From Polytrichum commune (lineage: Eukaryota; Streptophyta; Polytrichopsida; Polytrichales; Polytrichaceae), in the NCBI GenBank assembly GCA_950295325.1, contig OX485809.1, forward strand, positions 28,522,001 to 28,586,000: DNA of 64,000 nt, in the 5' to 3' direction. The position numbers were made by a program, and so were the translations under genes. The notes under the pieces are model-generated. The model worked only from the letters and a program-made list of their open reading frames with translations. It ran no database searches and was not told where the DNA came from. This document shows, in pieces, positions 12,184-23,450 of the stretch (position 1 is the first letter of the stretch; each line of letters opens with the position of its first letter).

Positions 12184-14591
12184 CTATCAAGATATTTGGG
12201 TAGCATGGTTATTTGGCGGCAATGTTTGTGTTGGTTGGGCCATTGTAAATGCAAGAACTAACAATGTTACTTTGGCCCTTGTTATTTGGTGGGGTGAATG
12301 AGCCATATACTATTATGAGTCGTGAGGGGAGAATCGGAGGGGGCAAATGTTAGCAATGAATGGGGGAGGGGGTGAATGGTTATGATCGGGGCTATTGGTG
12401 GTAATGGTTCGGTCGTCCAAAAATGATTATGTGATGAGGAGTATGTCGTGTGTTGTAGTGTGGTGGTGTGGCGATGTGGTAGAGATGTTAGATGTTGGTG
12501 AGCAATGATTATAAAATTGATTTGGGGGTGGGGGGGTTGTTTTGTACATAGAGTAATGTTATCAAATCTTGTTCTTTCCTGTTGTAGTAAGTTGAAAACC
12601 ATGCGGGGCCAAACTGTTCTAGAGTGTAAGAACAAATATGATATGATACATGTGAGGATGGTTGAGGACTTTTGGTGGGTTGCGGGACCAGTCTTTGTGA
12701 GTGAAGGTATTGATGATGGTGTTGGTAAGGTTTGTTTGTGAGGCTCTTTGTGCCCGTCAGAGGGCTTGGAATAAGATAGTCAAGTTCAAGATATGTGCAT
12801 ATCTAGAAACTTGCCATTAGTAGGAGATTGTGGGACCATAGGATCCAAATAAGGTGTCTCTAATAAGTGGAGAGTAGTAGTGGGTGAATTGGGAGGGGCA
12901 TGAAAGTGGGGAAGAAAAATATGAGTGGGTAGTGTTGAAAGTTTGGATAAGGGGTTGAGAAAAGTTGTCTGGAAGAGGGTTATGGTTGTTGATAGGTGCT
13001 ATGGTAGGTGGCAGGTGTATGGGAAGAATGTTGATGTAACATTGGCCTAGAAGAACAAGTTTTGTGGCGAAGTCCATGGGTAGGCTAGTATTTCGTGGAT
13101 GTGAGAAATGTGGGTGTGTGGAGTTAAAACATTCCCATAGTCAAAAGAACCTAGTTAAAGAGATGGATGTGAGGTTATTTATGTGATGGTCATGAATTTG
13201 GGCATAGGGGGGATGTTTTTGTATGGTGAGTTTAGTTGTGAGGATATCTTTATATGGGTTATATTCTGGGATGGTGAGAGTTAGGTTGGGAAAGGTTGAG
13301 GGGGGGGGGGGTGGTACATTGTGGCAATTCTTTGTTTGTGGTTGGGAGTGTGAGTTATTTAGTTTATTATATAACAATAATGTTTGTGTGTGGTTGTGGA
13401 GTCCTGTGAGAAGGAGGAGATGATGAGTTATATAATATGTTGTCTATATGAAATAGATAATTTTCATGTATCCATTGCAGAGTGATGTTTGGTGAGGGCC
13501 ATTGACATAGAAACTTATAGGTTTGTTTATATGTGCCCCATTTATCTTCACGGGTGGTAAATTTATAAGAGATGATTTTTTGGATTGGTATGCATGTTGG
13601 TCTTGTGGATAGTGGGTTGGGAGGAGTAAAGTTGTTAGCTATAGTTGTGGTGGTGGGGGGGGGGGGGGAATGGTAGAGGCATGCCATAACATTATTCAAT
13701 TAAGTATGGAGGGTAGGTAGGGCTGGGAATAAGTCAGATCTTGTTCGGGAACTATACCAAGGTTGATCTTTGACCAACACTATAATTTGAGATTCAACCT
13801 GAAAAACTCGAGTGAAGTATTGTCACCAAATATTATTAGAATGGAGTGGCTGATAGTAGTCGAATAATGTTAGGGCGTGCTTGGTAATTTCTGATTTGGT
13901 GTGGTATTTAGATTGAAATTCAAAGAATGTGAGAATTATATTTGTGAGAATCTTGGATTTGGGGAAGCGTGGTAATGTTAAAGGAGGCTAGCTTGGCTAA
14001 GAATTTGGGAGTTGTAGCTTTTTGTGATGATGTTAGTTTGGAGTAAAAGGTGTTTATGTACCAATCATTGTGTAGCAACGGGGATTGAAGGGGGAATGTG
14101 GTCTATGTGGAGTCAAAGTGGATAATAAATTTGTGTTTTAAAATATATAGTGTGCAAGTGTTTGGCACGTGGTTGGCGGTGATGGCATGCATTTTGTTTA
14201 AGGTTGGGAAGATATTACACGCCCCCATATTTTGTGACTATGTATTTGACTAAATCTTGGTATAATATGTCATCAAGGGGACTTGGGTTGTTGAGGGTTT
14301 GAGACAATTGTTCAACAAGAGTTGTGGCATAGTGTGGTAGTAGGGAGTGTGTGCCTATGTCAAAGGTTTGACGAGGGAGTTCTACAAATATCTTTATGAA
14401 GCTAAGTGGGGTGTGACAAATATTCTTGGCAAGTTTAATGAGTAGTTTGCGGAATTAAGTTATATTGGGTATAGAGGAGGGGGGGGGGGGGGAATGGCAT
14501 AGAAAGTACACACAATACCTGGACATATAAATGTATTGAGGATTCTGTTTTATTGGTGAATTGAGGTAGGAGAATTTAGTAGTTCATAACT

Positions 14592-15055
14592 TTAACTTTT
14601 AATTTTTGTCCATTGTAATGTATTCTTGGATATTCCATTTGAGGAAGGTACCAAGGTAATGCTTAGGGTATATGTAGATTTCATTTTGCAATAGTATACA
14701 TAAGGCTTGTGATTATATGTTATATTTTGGGATTTAAGGTATGCTTTAAAAACTAGCAATTGTGGATTGGACTTATTTGGGCAACTAGTGATGGCACATT
14801 TAGATACACCTAGATCCATGTGTGCCCAATTTGCAAATTGTTGGAGTTTGTTTAACTAGGTTTGGATATGTTAGATGTTATACATTAGGATGGTGAAATC
14901 ATTTGCATATGTCGTGGTGGTTATTATAGATGTGGGTGTTGAAAATTTATATCCCATGGAATCTAGAGCTAGCCATCTTAAGAGAGGCTCTAGGACGATT
15001 ATGAAGAGGCATAGGTTGAGTGTGTCACCTTGAATGGTGCCTCAACAAATTTATA
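14592..15055 (-). pseudogene. LINE reverse transcriptase palm relic
   Basis: Reading the minus strand from 15055, the translation gives GTIQGDTLNLCLF (RT motif QGDPLSPLLF), then a hydrophobic linker, then TTYANDFTIL (RT catalytic YADD with D to N), then FANWAHMDLGVSKCAI (the GL.....KC motif after the catalytic box). Two stop codons fall between the catalytic box and the last motif. Loss of the first catalytic aspartate of the box, together with the stops, shows it is dead. Confidence 0.7.
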
Positions 15056-15267
15056 TTGGGGGGGGGGGGTTAGTGGTAAAGTGTGAGCCAATTTTTTGGA
15101 CAATTAATTTAACTATAGGCAAATAGAAAAACAATTGAATGAAGCAACATCTAGGTAGATGAAAATAATTAACTATGGGCCATGGAAGGTAGTTATAATT
15201 ATAGGCGCAAACTTAGGAGCCCGTAGTCAGTTACACTGCAACTATTGTCATACATGTTGAGCCAAAG

Positions 15268-16003
15268 TCCGGGGGGTGCACTAGCGGTATTTTAGAAACG
15301 ATGTGCGATAAAATATAAGGTATTGAATATTCATCCGAGATAAAATAAATTGAAGAATTCTATATAAAATATAGGTGATGAATTAATGTTGGAAACCAAT
15401 TATTATTTTTAAAAAAACCACCATGCAACATAAGATGTGTGAGGGACCATATTTTGCTTCAACAAAGAAGGTGGAGGGCTCAATTTTATTCCATGATACT
15501 TTGAACTTCATTATGTTTAAATGTTGATACAAAGGGATATATTTGAGACAATATTTAATGTTTGAAATTCTTTTACAAATGTTGTATGAACTCTTGCTAT
15601 CCTGCAAATGTTGGACAATTGTGTTTCTTAACACACTAAATGTTAAGGTTGCACTCCACTTGCATTCTTCATTACAATCTTGTTGGTGTAATGAATTTCT
15701 ATTGTGTTTTCTTCTTGCCATACCACAACAATGTAATCCCATTGTTAAAATGCCAATTCAAAATGCACTCCCCCCCCTCAGATAAAAATTAAGGGTTATC
15801 AAAAATTTGTTAGAATGATAGGGTATTTAATATTGAATGCATTCTAGATTTTTAATTACAAAGGATATTAGAATTTTATGCTCAGTAGATATTTTTCTAC
15901 TTTAAAGACTCCTATTATTCTAATTCCCAAAGATGATAATCCCCCTTGAAAATAAGTGGTTGTCGCAGGTGTCTCCAAAAATTACTATGAGTGCCCCCCC
16001 TGT
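15268..16003. mobile_element. nested element with CCGGGGGGTGCACT ends
   Basis: The left end TCCGGGGGGTGCACT and the right end GAGTGCCCCCCCTGT form an imperfect inverted repeat. The flanks GAGCCAAAG (15259-15267) and GAACCAAAG (16004-16012) form a target duplication with one difference. Removing the element rejoins sequence that is continuous in the 60.3-kb copy of the host repeat (GAGCCAAAAGGGCTGG), which confirms an insertion. A second C-run boundary near 15770 suggests further nesting. The ends are close to those of the 5386-5881 element. Confidence 0.6.
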
Positions 16004-16760
16004 GAACCAAAGAGGCTGGGGGAGGGGGAAAGCCAAGGATTTTGTAAGCAGCTTGAGAGCATAGTTAAACTCAATAGTTTTGTCTCCCTCATCACAAAGA
16101 TTGTGTGAGGATAATAATGACACTATATTTTGTAAACTGAGAGTAATCACTACAATGATTGTGGGATTACCACTTTGAGATAAAGCATAGTGTTCATTTT
16201 GAATATAAATTCCATTGAATGGTTGAAGCCTGGTCGAACTATTTTTGGTCTTAATTGAATGAATGTGAAATTGAAAGTCATTGTGTTTCGATGCGATTAC
16301 TTGAATGAGACCGAAGTTGCGAGGGGAATTAAGTGAGCTAGAATGGTGAAAGTGAGAGTTTGAGAATTGATAAAAAGTAAGGTAAAATTGATAGAAAATT
16401 GATGAACCACCGAGTGGAAGAAGATATGATTCAGAAAGAGAAGCAAGCCATGAAAGACTAAATGAAAGATGAAAGAGTGGAAATGTATAAGGAACAACAA
16501 CGTGAATTCAGAAGTTAAGCATACAATTGGACCAAATTGAAGATTGTGTAACAGTCAATTTAAGGGCCATGACCCTTTTCCAAGTTCCACATCAGAGAGA
16601 GTAGAACATGGAGGGTTAACCTACTTAGAGAAAGAGTAACCATTAGCGCAAAGAGTGATGGAATGACCACTACGCGAGAGGAAGGACAAGTTGAAACCAT
16701 AGTCTATAGTGCCTCGAGAGGAAAAACCCTGAGCCGTAGAGAATGGGCATGTAGAGAGAT

Positions 16761-17102
16761 CACGGGGGGGGGGGGGTAGTCATTGGTTGGAGTAGCAATA
16801 TACGTGCGAACAAATGATAGGGTATTTTAAAAATATGAGGGCTAAAAATTATAAATGGACTTAAGAGTAATATAGGGTATCAAAAATGGTACTGGACATC
16901 TTTAAAGTACTATAGGGTATGGAATAATAGGTAATTTGGAATTATATGTAATGCAAGCCATTTTTCAATTAACCCAAAGTAGAAATTTACATAATGATAG
17001 CATGTGAAAAAAAATAAAAAATTGAAAGTAATACCCCCCTATAAAATAGTGGTTGTTCGCACCTATATCCTTAACTTTTTAACACACTGCCCCCCCCCCG
17101 AG
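16761..17102. mobile_element. 342-bp MITE with poly-G/poly-C ends, copy A
   Basis: It begins CACGGGGGG and ends CCCCCCGAG, with an 8-bp direct repeat AGAGAGAT on both sides (16753-16760 and 17103-17110). The interior is nearly identical to 18907-19247 (341 bp) in the same orientation. The ends are long G and C homopolymers, so the terminal inverted repeat is mostly a homopolymer of variable length. Confidence 0.8.
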
Positions 17103-17867
17103 AGAGAGATTGTCCAATGAGCCAGATGATAACAAAAAATCATTATTGAGTGACATAAAAAATAACCCTGTGAGAGGGTGAAATTGAGTAGCCAAGGGTT
17201 ACCACGGAAAGAGGCCACTTGAAGAATTAAGTCATGTGAAAGGCATAGGAGGTGCGAAGGAGCCAAAACGTCAAATGTACTAGTGTTTGTTACAAACATT
17301 TGTCACATTATAGTTCATTGATCAGACAATAGGGTTGTTATTTTCACTCTAGAAAATCACTCAATCATCTTTACTCCCCTTTCTCTCAAGGTTTCTTCTC
17401 AATGTTTTTCATTCAATATTACTTGTTTATTAATGGGTTGTAGGTTTTCATCTCGTCATGAGATCATAAAACAATAGTCTTTTGAGAACAATAATCTTTG
17501 CGTATCACAATTGTCTTGGTAACCATTGGCCAATGCATCTTCAAATCATAGCAATTCCTTCATTAATTGGTCAATGTTAATTTTGATACAAAACAAGTTG
17601 TTTATTTATTAATTTCATGATTTAATCATTACTCATAACTTATGCAATTAACAATGATCACCAAGGTCAAGCTATAGTCTAGGTTGCCTTGCACAACCTG
17701 CAATAACAACAACCAAGGTAACACACAAGACAATAGTTGATCTGGTTAACTTGCATTTCATACTCAAAGATCAAAGTCTCTAGACTATGTATCAATCTAA
17801 AAATCTAAGTGAGTCTAGGAAAACTCGTGCCTAAAATAGAGGGAGAACATATCACGAAATATTGGGG

Positions 17868-18480
17868 GAGGATTTTTAGGACATTACTAGGAGTATTATA
17901 TGGTCTTGGGGTTTTGCCTTTTGACAATGTTTTGAGGCATGAGTTATACAGTGGTCTTTGAAAGTGTGTGGTGATGGTGGTGGGTTAGGGGCATTTGTCT
18001 TCAAGGATCTATCCAATTATATGTTGCTAGGGATATTTACGAACCGCACACATGCACATATGCAGATGATCCGTGTCATCTAAATACAGAGGGGCTTGGT
18101 GTTGGAAGGAGTTGTCATGTGATTGGTATATGAGTTTGGAAATAGCGTTTGGGTGGGTAGCAAGGTGACCATCTGTGTCTATTAAGTAGTCAAAGGACAT
18201 GACATCCCATGGGTTGAATATTCATTTGTAAATCTTTTTGGGTTCAATGTCCAGTAGGTGTTTGTATTTTTTTTATTGCTTTCTTGCAGTTTTTGGTTCG
18301 TAGGTGGTTGTGAGTTTGCAAGCGTCAATGTCGACATTTTGGCCAATTTGTGCAATTTTTTTTATCCATGATGTGATGTCTGATGAACATGTGAGATCTA
18401 AGAAGGAAGATATGCTAGAGCATTTGGATTTTAGGAAGGTTAGTCCAAGTTTGTGGTGGGTGTAAATTTTATTTAGCGAA
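17868..18480 (-). pseudogene. LINE endonuclease-RT linker and RT fingers relic
   Basis: On the minus strand this reads as ...SWIKKIAQIG...KYKHLLD...IFNPWDV...DTDGHLATHPNAI..., then LSKGKTPRPYNTPSNVLK. That is the usual region before LINE reverse transcriptase (a D..G.....P..I segment followed by the GK.PGPDGIP.E.L fingers motif). Several stops and frame changes are present. The sequence stops near 17868, where the nested block begins. Confidence 0.6.
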
Positions 18481-18906
18481 GGTTTTTTATTTTAAAGAAA
18501 TAAACAAAATAATGAAATTTATAGTATGGTAATTCTTAAGGTGTGATTTCCATAGGTTTTTTTTTTTACATGGGAGAAATCCGCCTTGTATGCTAGTTAT
18601 TGGAATAAGGATATGTACAAGGGAGGAGGGGGCGGGGGGGGGGGGGGGGGGGGAGAGAGAGTATATTAGGAGAACTGAGTCGCTGAGAGATTGAATGAGA
18701 TGTTGGAGGGTGGTTTGAGTGGTGGCCTCAGTGTGAGTGAATGAAAACTTGGAGGTCAGCGTGTCAATTTATCATGATATTTCAACGAACTTATTGTGAA
18801 GAAATGTGGTTTTCATTCCTTGGATTTAAATATTTAATAAATCATGGATAATACAAAGAGTAGCATTTAGATGGTTATTTGGTGACTAATAAAATGAGAG
18901 AAATAC

Positions 18907-19247
18907 CTCGGGGGGGGGGGGGGTAGTCATTGGTTGGAGTAGCAATATACGTGCGAACAAATGATAGGGTATTTTAAAAACATGGGGGCAAAAATTTATA
19001 AATGGACTTAAGAGTAATATAGGGTATCAAAAATGACACTGGACATCTTTAAAGTACTATAGGGTATGGAATAATAGGTAATTTGGAATTATAAGTAATG
19101 CGAGCCATTTTTCTATTAACCCGAAGTAGAAATTTACATAATGATAGCATGTGAAATAAAGAAGAGAATTGAAAGTAATACCCCCCTATAAAATAGTGGT
19201 TGTTCGCACCTATATCCTTAACTTTTTAACACACTGCCCCCCCCGAG
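18907..19247. mobile_element. 341-bp MITE with poly-G/poly-C ends, copy B
   Basis: It begins CTCGGGGG and ends CCCCCGAG, with a perfect 8-bp target duplication AGAAATAC (18899-18906 and 19248-19255). It differs from copy A (16761-17102) at a small number of positions, so the two moved fairly recently compared with the surrounding decay. Confidence 0.85.
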
Positions 19248-19848
19248 AGAAATACTAGGTAAGTATACGAATACAATGAAGTGATCAAATTTTGGATTCA
19301 GATGAGATGGTTGTATTGGAGAGTGATGGGGATATATTCAAGATGGAGTAAAAGATATGAATTAAGCTAATTTGTGAATTGTCTTCACCATATTTGGTAT
19401 ATGTATATTGATTATTAATAAAGGAATAAGTGGAGAAAATGATGTTATGTTATGTTTGCTATAGTGAATGACTAATTTGGGTTTCCAAAATGTGAATAAC
19501 ATTGGATTTCTAAAATGTCATGATGCACTTCATTTGGAGTTTTAATAAAAACATTATGGCTTTTGAAGTGAAAAGGTGTATAGTTGTCATTGACTTTTAA
19601 AGCCTCAATTTCAATACGATATATATATGTATATGGGACCACGAAGTCATGGTTACTTTAATTTAGATTGTTACTGTAGTGGCTAGATTTTCAAGTTGGA
19701 GGATGTGGCAATGGGCAACAACAACCACAACAAGGGTTCATCATTTCGTTTGCACCATACATCTACACTTATTTTTCATGAGGCCTCAAAATTGATTTTA
19801 TGCCATCCATTTATATTTTGAGCGTTTCTTTTTTAGTGGAGGCTTGCA

Positions 19849-22176
19849 ATGGGCAAGGGTAGAGAGTTCACCTTTAAGGAGAAGCTAGAGATAATTTCCC
19901 ATTATGAGAGCTTGGTGCTTTAGGGATGAAAATTAGTAAGAAGGCATTGACAGAGTGGGCAAATGGTCAAATTGATACTTCAGTTTTGCAAATGACTATT
20001 GCTAGAGTCTTGAAGAAGAAAGACTCACTTACTACTTTTGATGTGGGTCATTTGGCTGATTCAAAGCGCATTAGGAAGGTGCAATGTCCCGAAGTGGAGC
20101 AAGCTACTTTCAGCTCGTTTACAACAATACAAGAGAAGGGCGCAACCATATCCGATGATCTATTGGTAGTTGTAGTACATCGATTCTATGCTTTGCAACC
20201 TAGATGTCGCGCACCTCTCCATGAGGAATGCTTGAAACACCATGGGCACAAGGGGGACCCTGGAGTGACACCCGGGACTTGTGGCGTCGTTGGTGAGAGG
20301 GCCCAAGTGATCCTAGTGTGGGCGAGGGCCCCGGGCGTTGGGAACGCCTCCCACCCACAAAGACTAAGAGGCAGAAGGGTAAGGCCATGAGCTATGCGTA
20401 GCTCATGGCGTGGTGATTCTATAATGCTGAAGAACACTTCAATCGGAGGTGTGAGCTAGGAGTTATTGCAATTTGAGTGGGGCGCGCCCTGATACAGCAG
20501 TGCCTGGGAGTGATTCCCGGGACTGCCAAGGTTTGAACAGGCCTAATGTCCTCAATACTTGCCCAAATGAGGCAAGTGAGGAGTCTATCGGCATCTACGT
20601 GAAGCGTAGATGAAGATGGAGTGGTTGCTTGTGAGCATTAGACATCATACAAGGAAGTTATGATGGTCTGAAGCTGCTGGGGGCTTCTAGGCCCAACGGC
20701 TAAGGGAAAATGTCTACTTGGCCCCAACTCTTGGTAGAGAGACAAGAGGTTTCTTGACGGTGGGGTAGGGGCCCCGCGTAGAGTCCTAGAGGCTTATATG
20801 GGTGAGGTGGTGTGGCCTCACCCACCCGAGGCGGAACGGCACGGCCTCCATGGGCTTTGGCCCATTGTGAGGCCATAGTTGCCTAGTATGCTTCGGGTTG
20901 TTATAGTGTTGCTCCGGCAATGCGATGATCAACATAGGATTGGACTTCCATGAATGGAAGCCCACATGTAGAAATAGGTTACGGATTAAGGGGTGAGTCC
21001 CGAATGTAAAGTAGGAGGGTTGGTTCCCTCCTATGAACTAAGGTCCGGGGTGAGAGGAGCTAACCATTAGCATGGCGGAATGCGAAGGGTTAGCGCTCGT
21101 AACCTTTGCTAGGAATGAAAATTGGCAAGATGGTCAAGGGGGGCTAGCAAGGGTTGCGACACGTGAGATCCTAGTGAGAAGGAATTCCAGTTTTCATATG
21201 GGTGGATAACCAAATTCAAGAGGAGGTTCAACATCAAGGCATACATGCGTCACGGTGAAGTGGCTTCTGCTGACACTTCAATAGAGGTATTGAGGAGGAT
21301 GGAAGAGATCAAAGCTATTGTTTCCCAATATGATAGCAATGATGTTTTTAACATGGTCGAGACGGGTTTTTTTTATAGGTTAGAGCCAAATCGAACATTG
21401 GTTACGAAGAGATTATCTAGGAAGAAGAAGCAAAAGGAGCGGACTACCGTGGCGCTCACTGCAAATGCTACAGGTACCATTTGCCTTCCTCCAGTGATTA
21501 TTAATTAGTATTTGAAGCTACGGGCCTTTACGTCTAGGAACATTCGCTATCTGGAGAATTTGGGTGTTAAGTGGGCCGCTAACAAGAAGGCGTGGATGAC
21601 TATGGTCATTTTGAGCAGTTTATACTAAATTTTGAGAAGAGGATGGTGTTGGCAGAGAAAGAAAAGGTGCTTTTGCTCCTAGATAATTTCTCTGGTCATC
21701 AAGTGCCAAATGTAGGTTCACGTTTGAAGGTCACACGATTAGAATTTCAACCCATGGATGTAGGCATTATTGCATATTTCAAGGCACAATACCGAAAGTT
21801 GGTGATTCAATATCAAATAGATTGTTTTAGTGCAAACAAGGTGTTTGCAATTGATATATATCAAGCTGTTGTTATGGTTGAGCAGGCATGGCATGCAGGA
21901 GTTACCACATTGACAATTCAAAATTGTTGGAGGCATACGGGTGTTCTTTCGATCTTTATTGAGAGGGAGATAGAGAAAGCTAGGCGCTTGGTAGAGGTTG
22001 ATGAAGTTGCTACTCTACGTCATCAATTGACATTGTTGTCATTTGATAGTGAGGTGGGTGACGTGATGAATGCTCATGAATACCTTAATTATGAAATGGA
22101 GTTTGATTTAAACAACCCCTATGAACCTACCTATGAACCTACCGATGAGGAGTTTTTGGATATGTATTCCTCATAA
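19849..22176 (+). pseudogene. pogo/Tigger-like transposase pseudogene
   Basis: An ATG at 19849 opens GREFTFKEKLEIISHYES, the start of a CENP-B/psq-type helix-turn-helix. This continues after a stop and frameshift as KALTEWANGQID..TIARVL. A second helix-turn-helix follows (FSYGWITKFKRRFNI, after the inserted block). Then comes a DDE core: NMVETGFFYRLEP, LLLLDNFSGH (second Asp) and FQPMDVGIIAYFKAQYRK (third acidic site). In related pogo/Tigger proteins the first motif is NxDETG; here the Asp is Val (codon GTC near 21358), so the catalytic triad is broken. Further damage is a TAG at 21506-21508 and a frameshift near 21595. The block 20204-21169 is an insertion. The C-terminal acidic tail runs to 22176. 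Confidence 0.75.
20204..21169. mobile_element. 966-bp insertion inside the Tigger-like pseudogene
   Basis: The block is flanked by a direct repeat CCTAG (20199-20203 and 21170-21174). Removing it together with one CCTAG restores an open frame across the two helix-turn-helix parts of the transposase. It is GC-richer than its surroundings and contains several short hairpins (for example around CATGAGCTATGCGTAGCTCATG). The inner ends read TGTCGC and GCGACA, like the TG..CA ends of an LTR, but these do not abut the CCTAG repeats exactly (1 and 8 bases away). It may be a solo LTR or small LTR-type element, or another class. No coding was recognised. Confidence 0.65.
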
Positions 22177-22388
22177 CATCAAGAAATTGATGTTGATGAG
22201 GTTATGGTTGATGTGGTAGAAGAAGTTGTAGGATTAAGTGTTGCTGAGCGTTCTCTAGAAACTTCAAACTTTGAAGAAATACTTTGAACAAAGTGACCCA
22301 ATGATGCCCTATCACACATCAGGAGCATTCAAGGACTCCAGAAGGAAGTTTCATCTCATCATTTGGAAGCTTCTCGTCAGACTACTAT

Positions 22389-22986
22389 CCCGGGTACGCA
22401 ACTTCCGTATTATATGGTCATGATTATAATCACTTATAATGCGTTTTAGTCCAATATTGAGTGATACAATTTGTTTTAATGTAGGAAACCCTTGTAGCCC
22501 TTCTAACAAGGAATCCAAAAATGTAATTATATATAGGAAATGAATATATTTGGAAGCATATAATTGCATTAAAAACCTAATTATATGATTTTTCAATACA
22601 TTTACCATAGGTCAAACTACCCAACTTTTTGGACTTTTTAATAAAATTTTAACATTGTGAATGAATTATAATTTTAATGGGAGGCAACTATTCGTGGCTT
22701 ATATTTTTAATGGGAGGCTTAATAAATATGCAACCCAACTTTTTTTTCATCTCATTTATTTAATTTGGTCTTCACCCAACTTTTTTTTCATCTCATTTTA
22801 TTTAATTTGGTCTTTATCCAACTTTTTTTTCATCTCATTTTATTTAATTTGGTCTTCACCCAACTTTTTGATCATTTTAATTTGATATAATTTGATATAA
22901 TTTGATATAATTTTTACAAAAGCCGTCCTCTAAGCCGTTTTAAGTACGATGCCCCCTGCGTATAATATGGGAGTTGCGTACCCGGG
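22389..22986. mobile_element. 598-bp hAT-type non-autonomous element, CCCGGGTACGCAACT ends
   Basis: The left end CCCGGGTACGCAACTTCC and its inverse at the right end (GGGAGTTGCGTACCCGGG) are flanked by a perfect 8-bp direct repeat ACTACTAT (22381-22388 and 22987-22994). The interior is AT-rich, holds two tandem arrays and encodes nothing convincing. Confidence 0.8.
22733..22910. repeat. two adjacent tandem arrays inside the hAT-type element
   Basis: From 22733 to about 22870 there are three units and part of a fourth, about 42 bp each, of the form CCCAACTTTTTTTTCATCTC followed by an ATTTAATTTGGTCTT block. From 22881 to 22910 there are three perfect copies of the 10-mer TTTGATATAA. Confidence 0.9.
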
Positions 22987-23267
22987 ACTACTATAGACTC
23001 TCTTTTTTGGTTACTTTAGTTGGAAGGATCTCGTCAAGTTACTACTATATAGATTATTTCTTTCAATTAGTTTAGTTGAATTATGTATTATCATTTGTAC
23101 TTTCACTTTTTATTTTTATAAAAGGTTATATTCTTCAGTTTTGAAAATTTTAAGTGTTATTTCTATAAATGCTATTGATCATCGGTATGAAATCTATAAG
23201 TGTTGTTATAATTCTATATATGTTATTTTTTTGCTACTCCCGACCTGTAACATTTGTAGAGTCTTGA

Positions 23268-23450
23268 CTGTACATGTTGACATCCTTCGGTTTTTCTCTA
23301 CTAATTTGAGGTATATTCCATAAATTCCTCTAAAATGATCGGTAGTTCTCCTGAAGTCTTGAACTCCAACCGATCATTTCTCAAACTCAACCGGTTCATC
23401 TGTAACTAACTGTCGGTGTCGGTTCTCCCCGATAATTGCTCAGTGGTGTT
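23268..23450 (+). repeat. dispersed repeat with AACCGGTT-like core, copy 2
   Basis: The most complete copy. It starts with TGTTGACATCCTTCGGTTTT, continues with CCTCTAAAATGATCGG, CCTGAAG, TTTCTCAAACTCAACCGGTT and CATCTGTAACTAAC, and ends near TTCTCCCCGATAATTGC. See 10835-10965 (inverted), 27835-28000 and 28385-28540. Confidence 0.65.

Larger units (their letters stand above)
15180..17780. mobile_element. composite nested insertion in the LINE
   Basis: This block separates two parts of one reverse transcriptase, so it is foreign. Its left part (15180-15258 plus 16013-16752) matches 60285-61150 in the same orientation. Its right part (about 17290-17775) matches 61405-61880 in the opposite orientation. 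Two smaller elements (15268-16003 and 16761-17102) sit inside it, each with its own target duplication. The nature of the host repeat is unknown: no transposase or reverse transcriptase was recognised and its true ends are not certain. Confidence 0.6.
11596..18480 (-). mobile_element. non-LTR retrotransposon (LINE), minus strand, split by nested insertions
   Basis: Three coding relics lie in the correct LINE order on the minus strand. From 18480 to about 17868 is an endonuclease-RT linker followed by the RT fingers motif LSKGKTPRPYNTPSNVLK. From 15055 to 14592 are the RT palm motifs IQGDTLN and YANDF (a decayed YADD). From 12183 to 11596 is an RNase H-like tail. The interval 15.06-17.87 kb between the RT fingers and palm is foreign repeat DNA, and part of the RT (about 150 residues by family comparison) is missing. 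Upstream of 18.5 kb no endonuclease domain could be read, so the element seems 5'-truncated or overwritten. Many C runs on the coding strand interrupt the frame. It is certainly inactive. Confidence 0.7.

Noticed and set aside
12282-13699. Several minus-strand frames of 80-117 codons rich in Pro, His and Thr
   Set aside because: They fall within the LINE between RT and RNase H and are best read as frame-shifted parts of it, not separate genes.
20186-20437. Overlapping frames at the start of the 966-bp insertion
   Set aside because: They cross the insertion border and have no family resemblance; by-products of the GC-rich insert.
22389-22986. Tandem TTTGATATAA as a possible replication origin
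   Set aside because: Short AT-rich tandem repeats are common in MITEs, and nothing else supports an origin.
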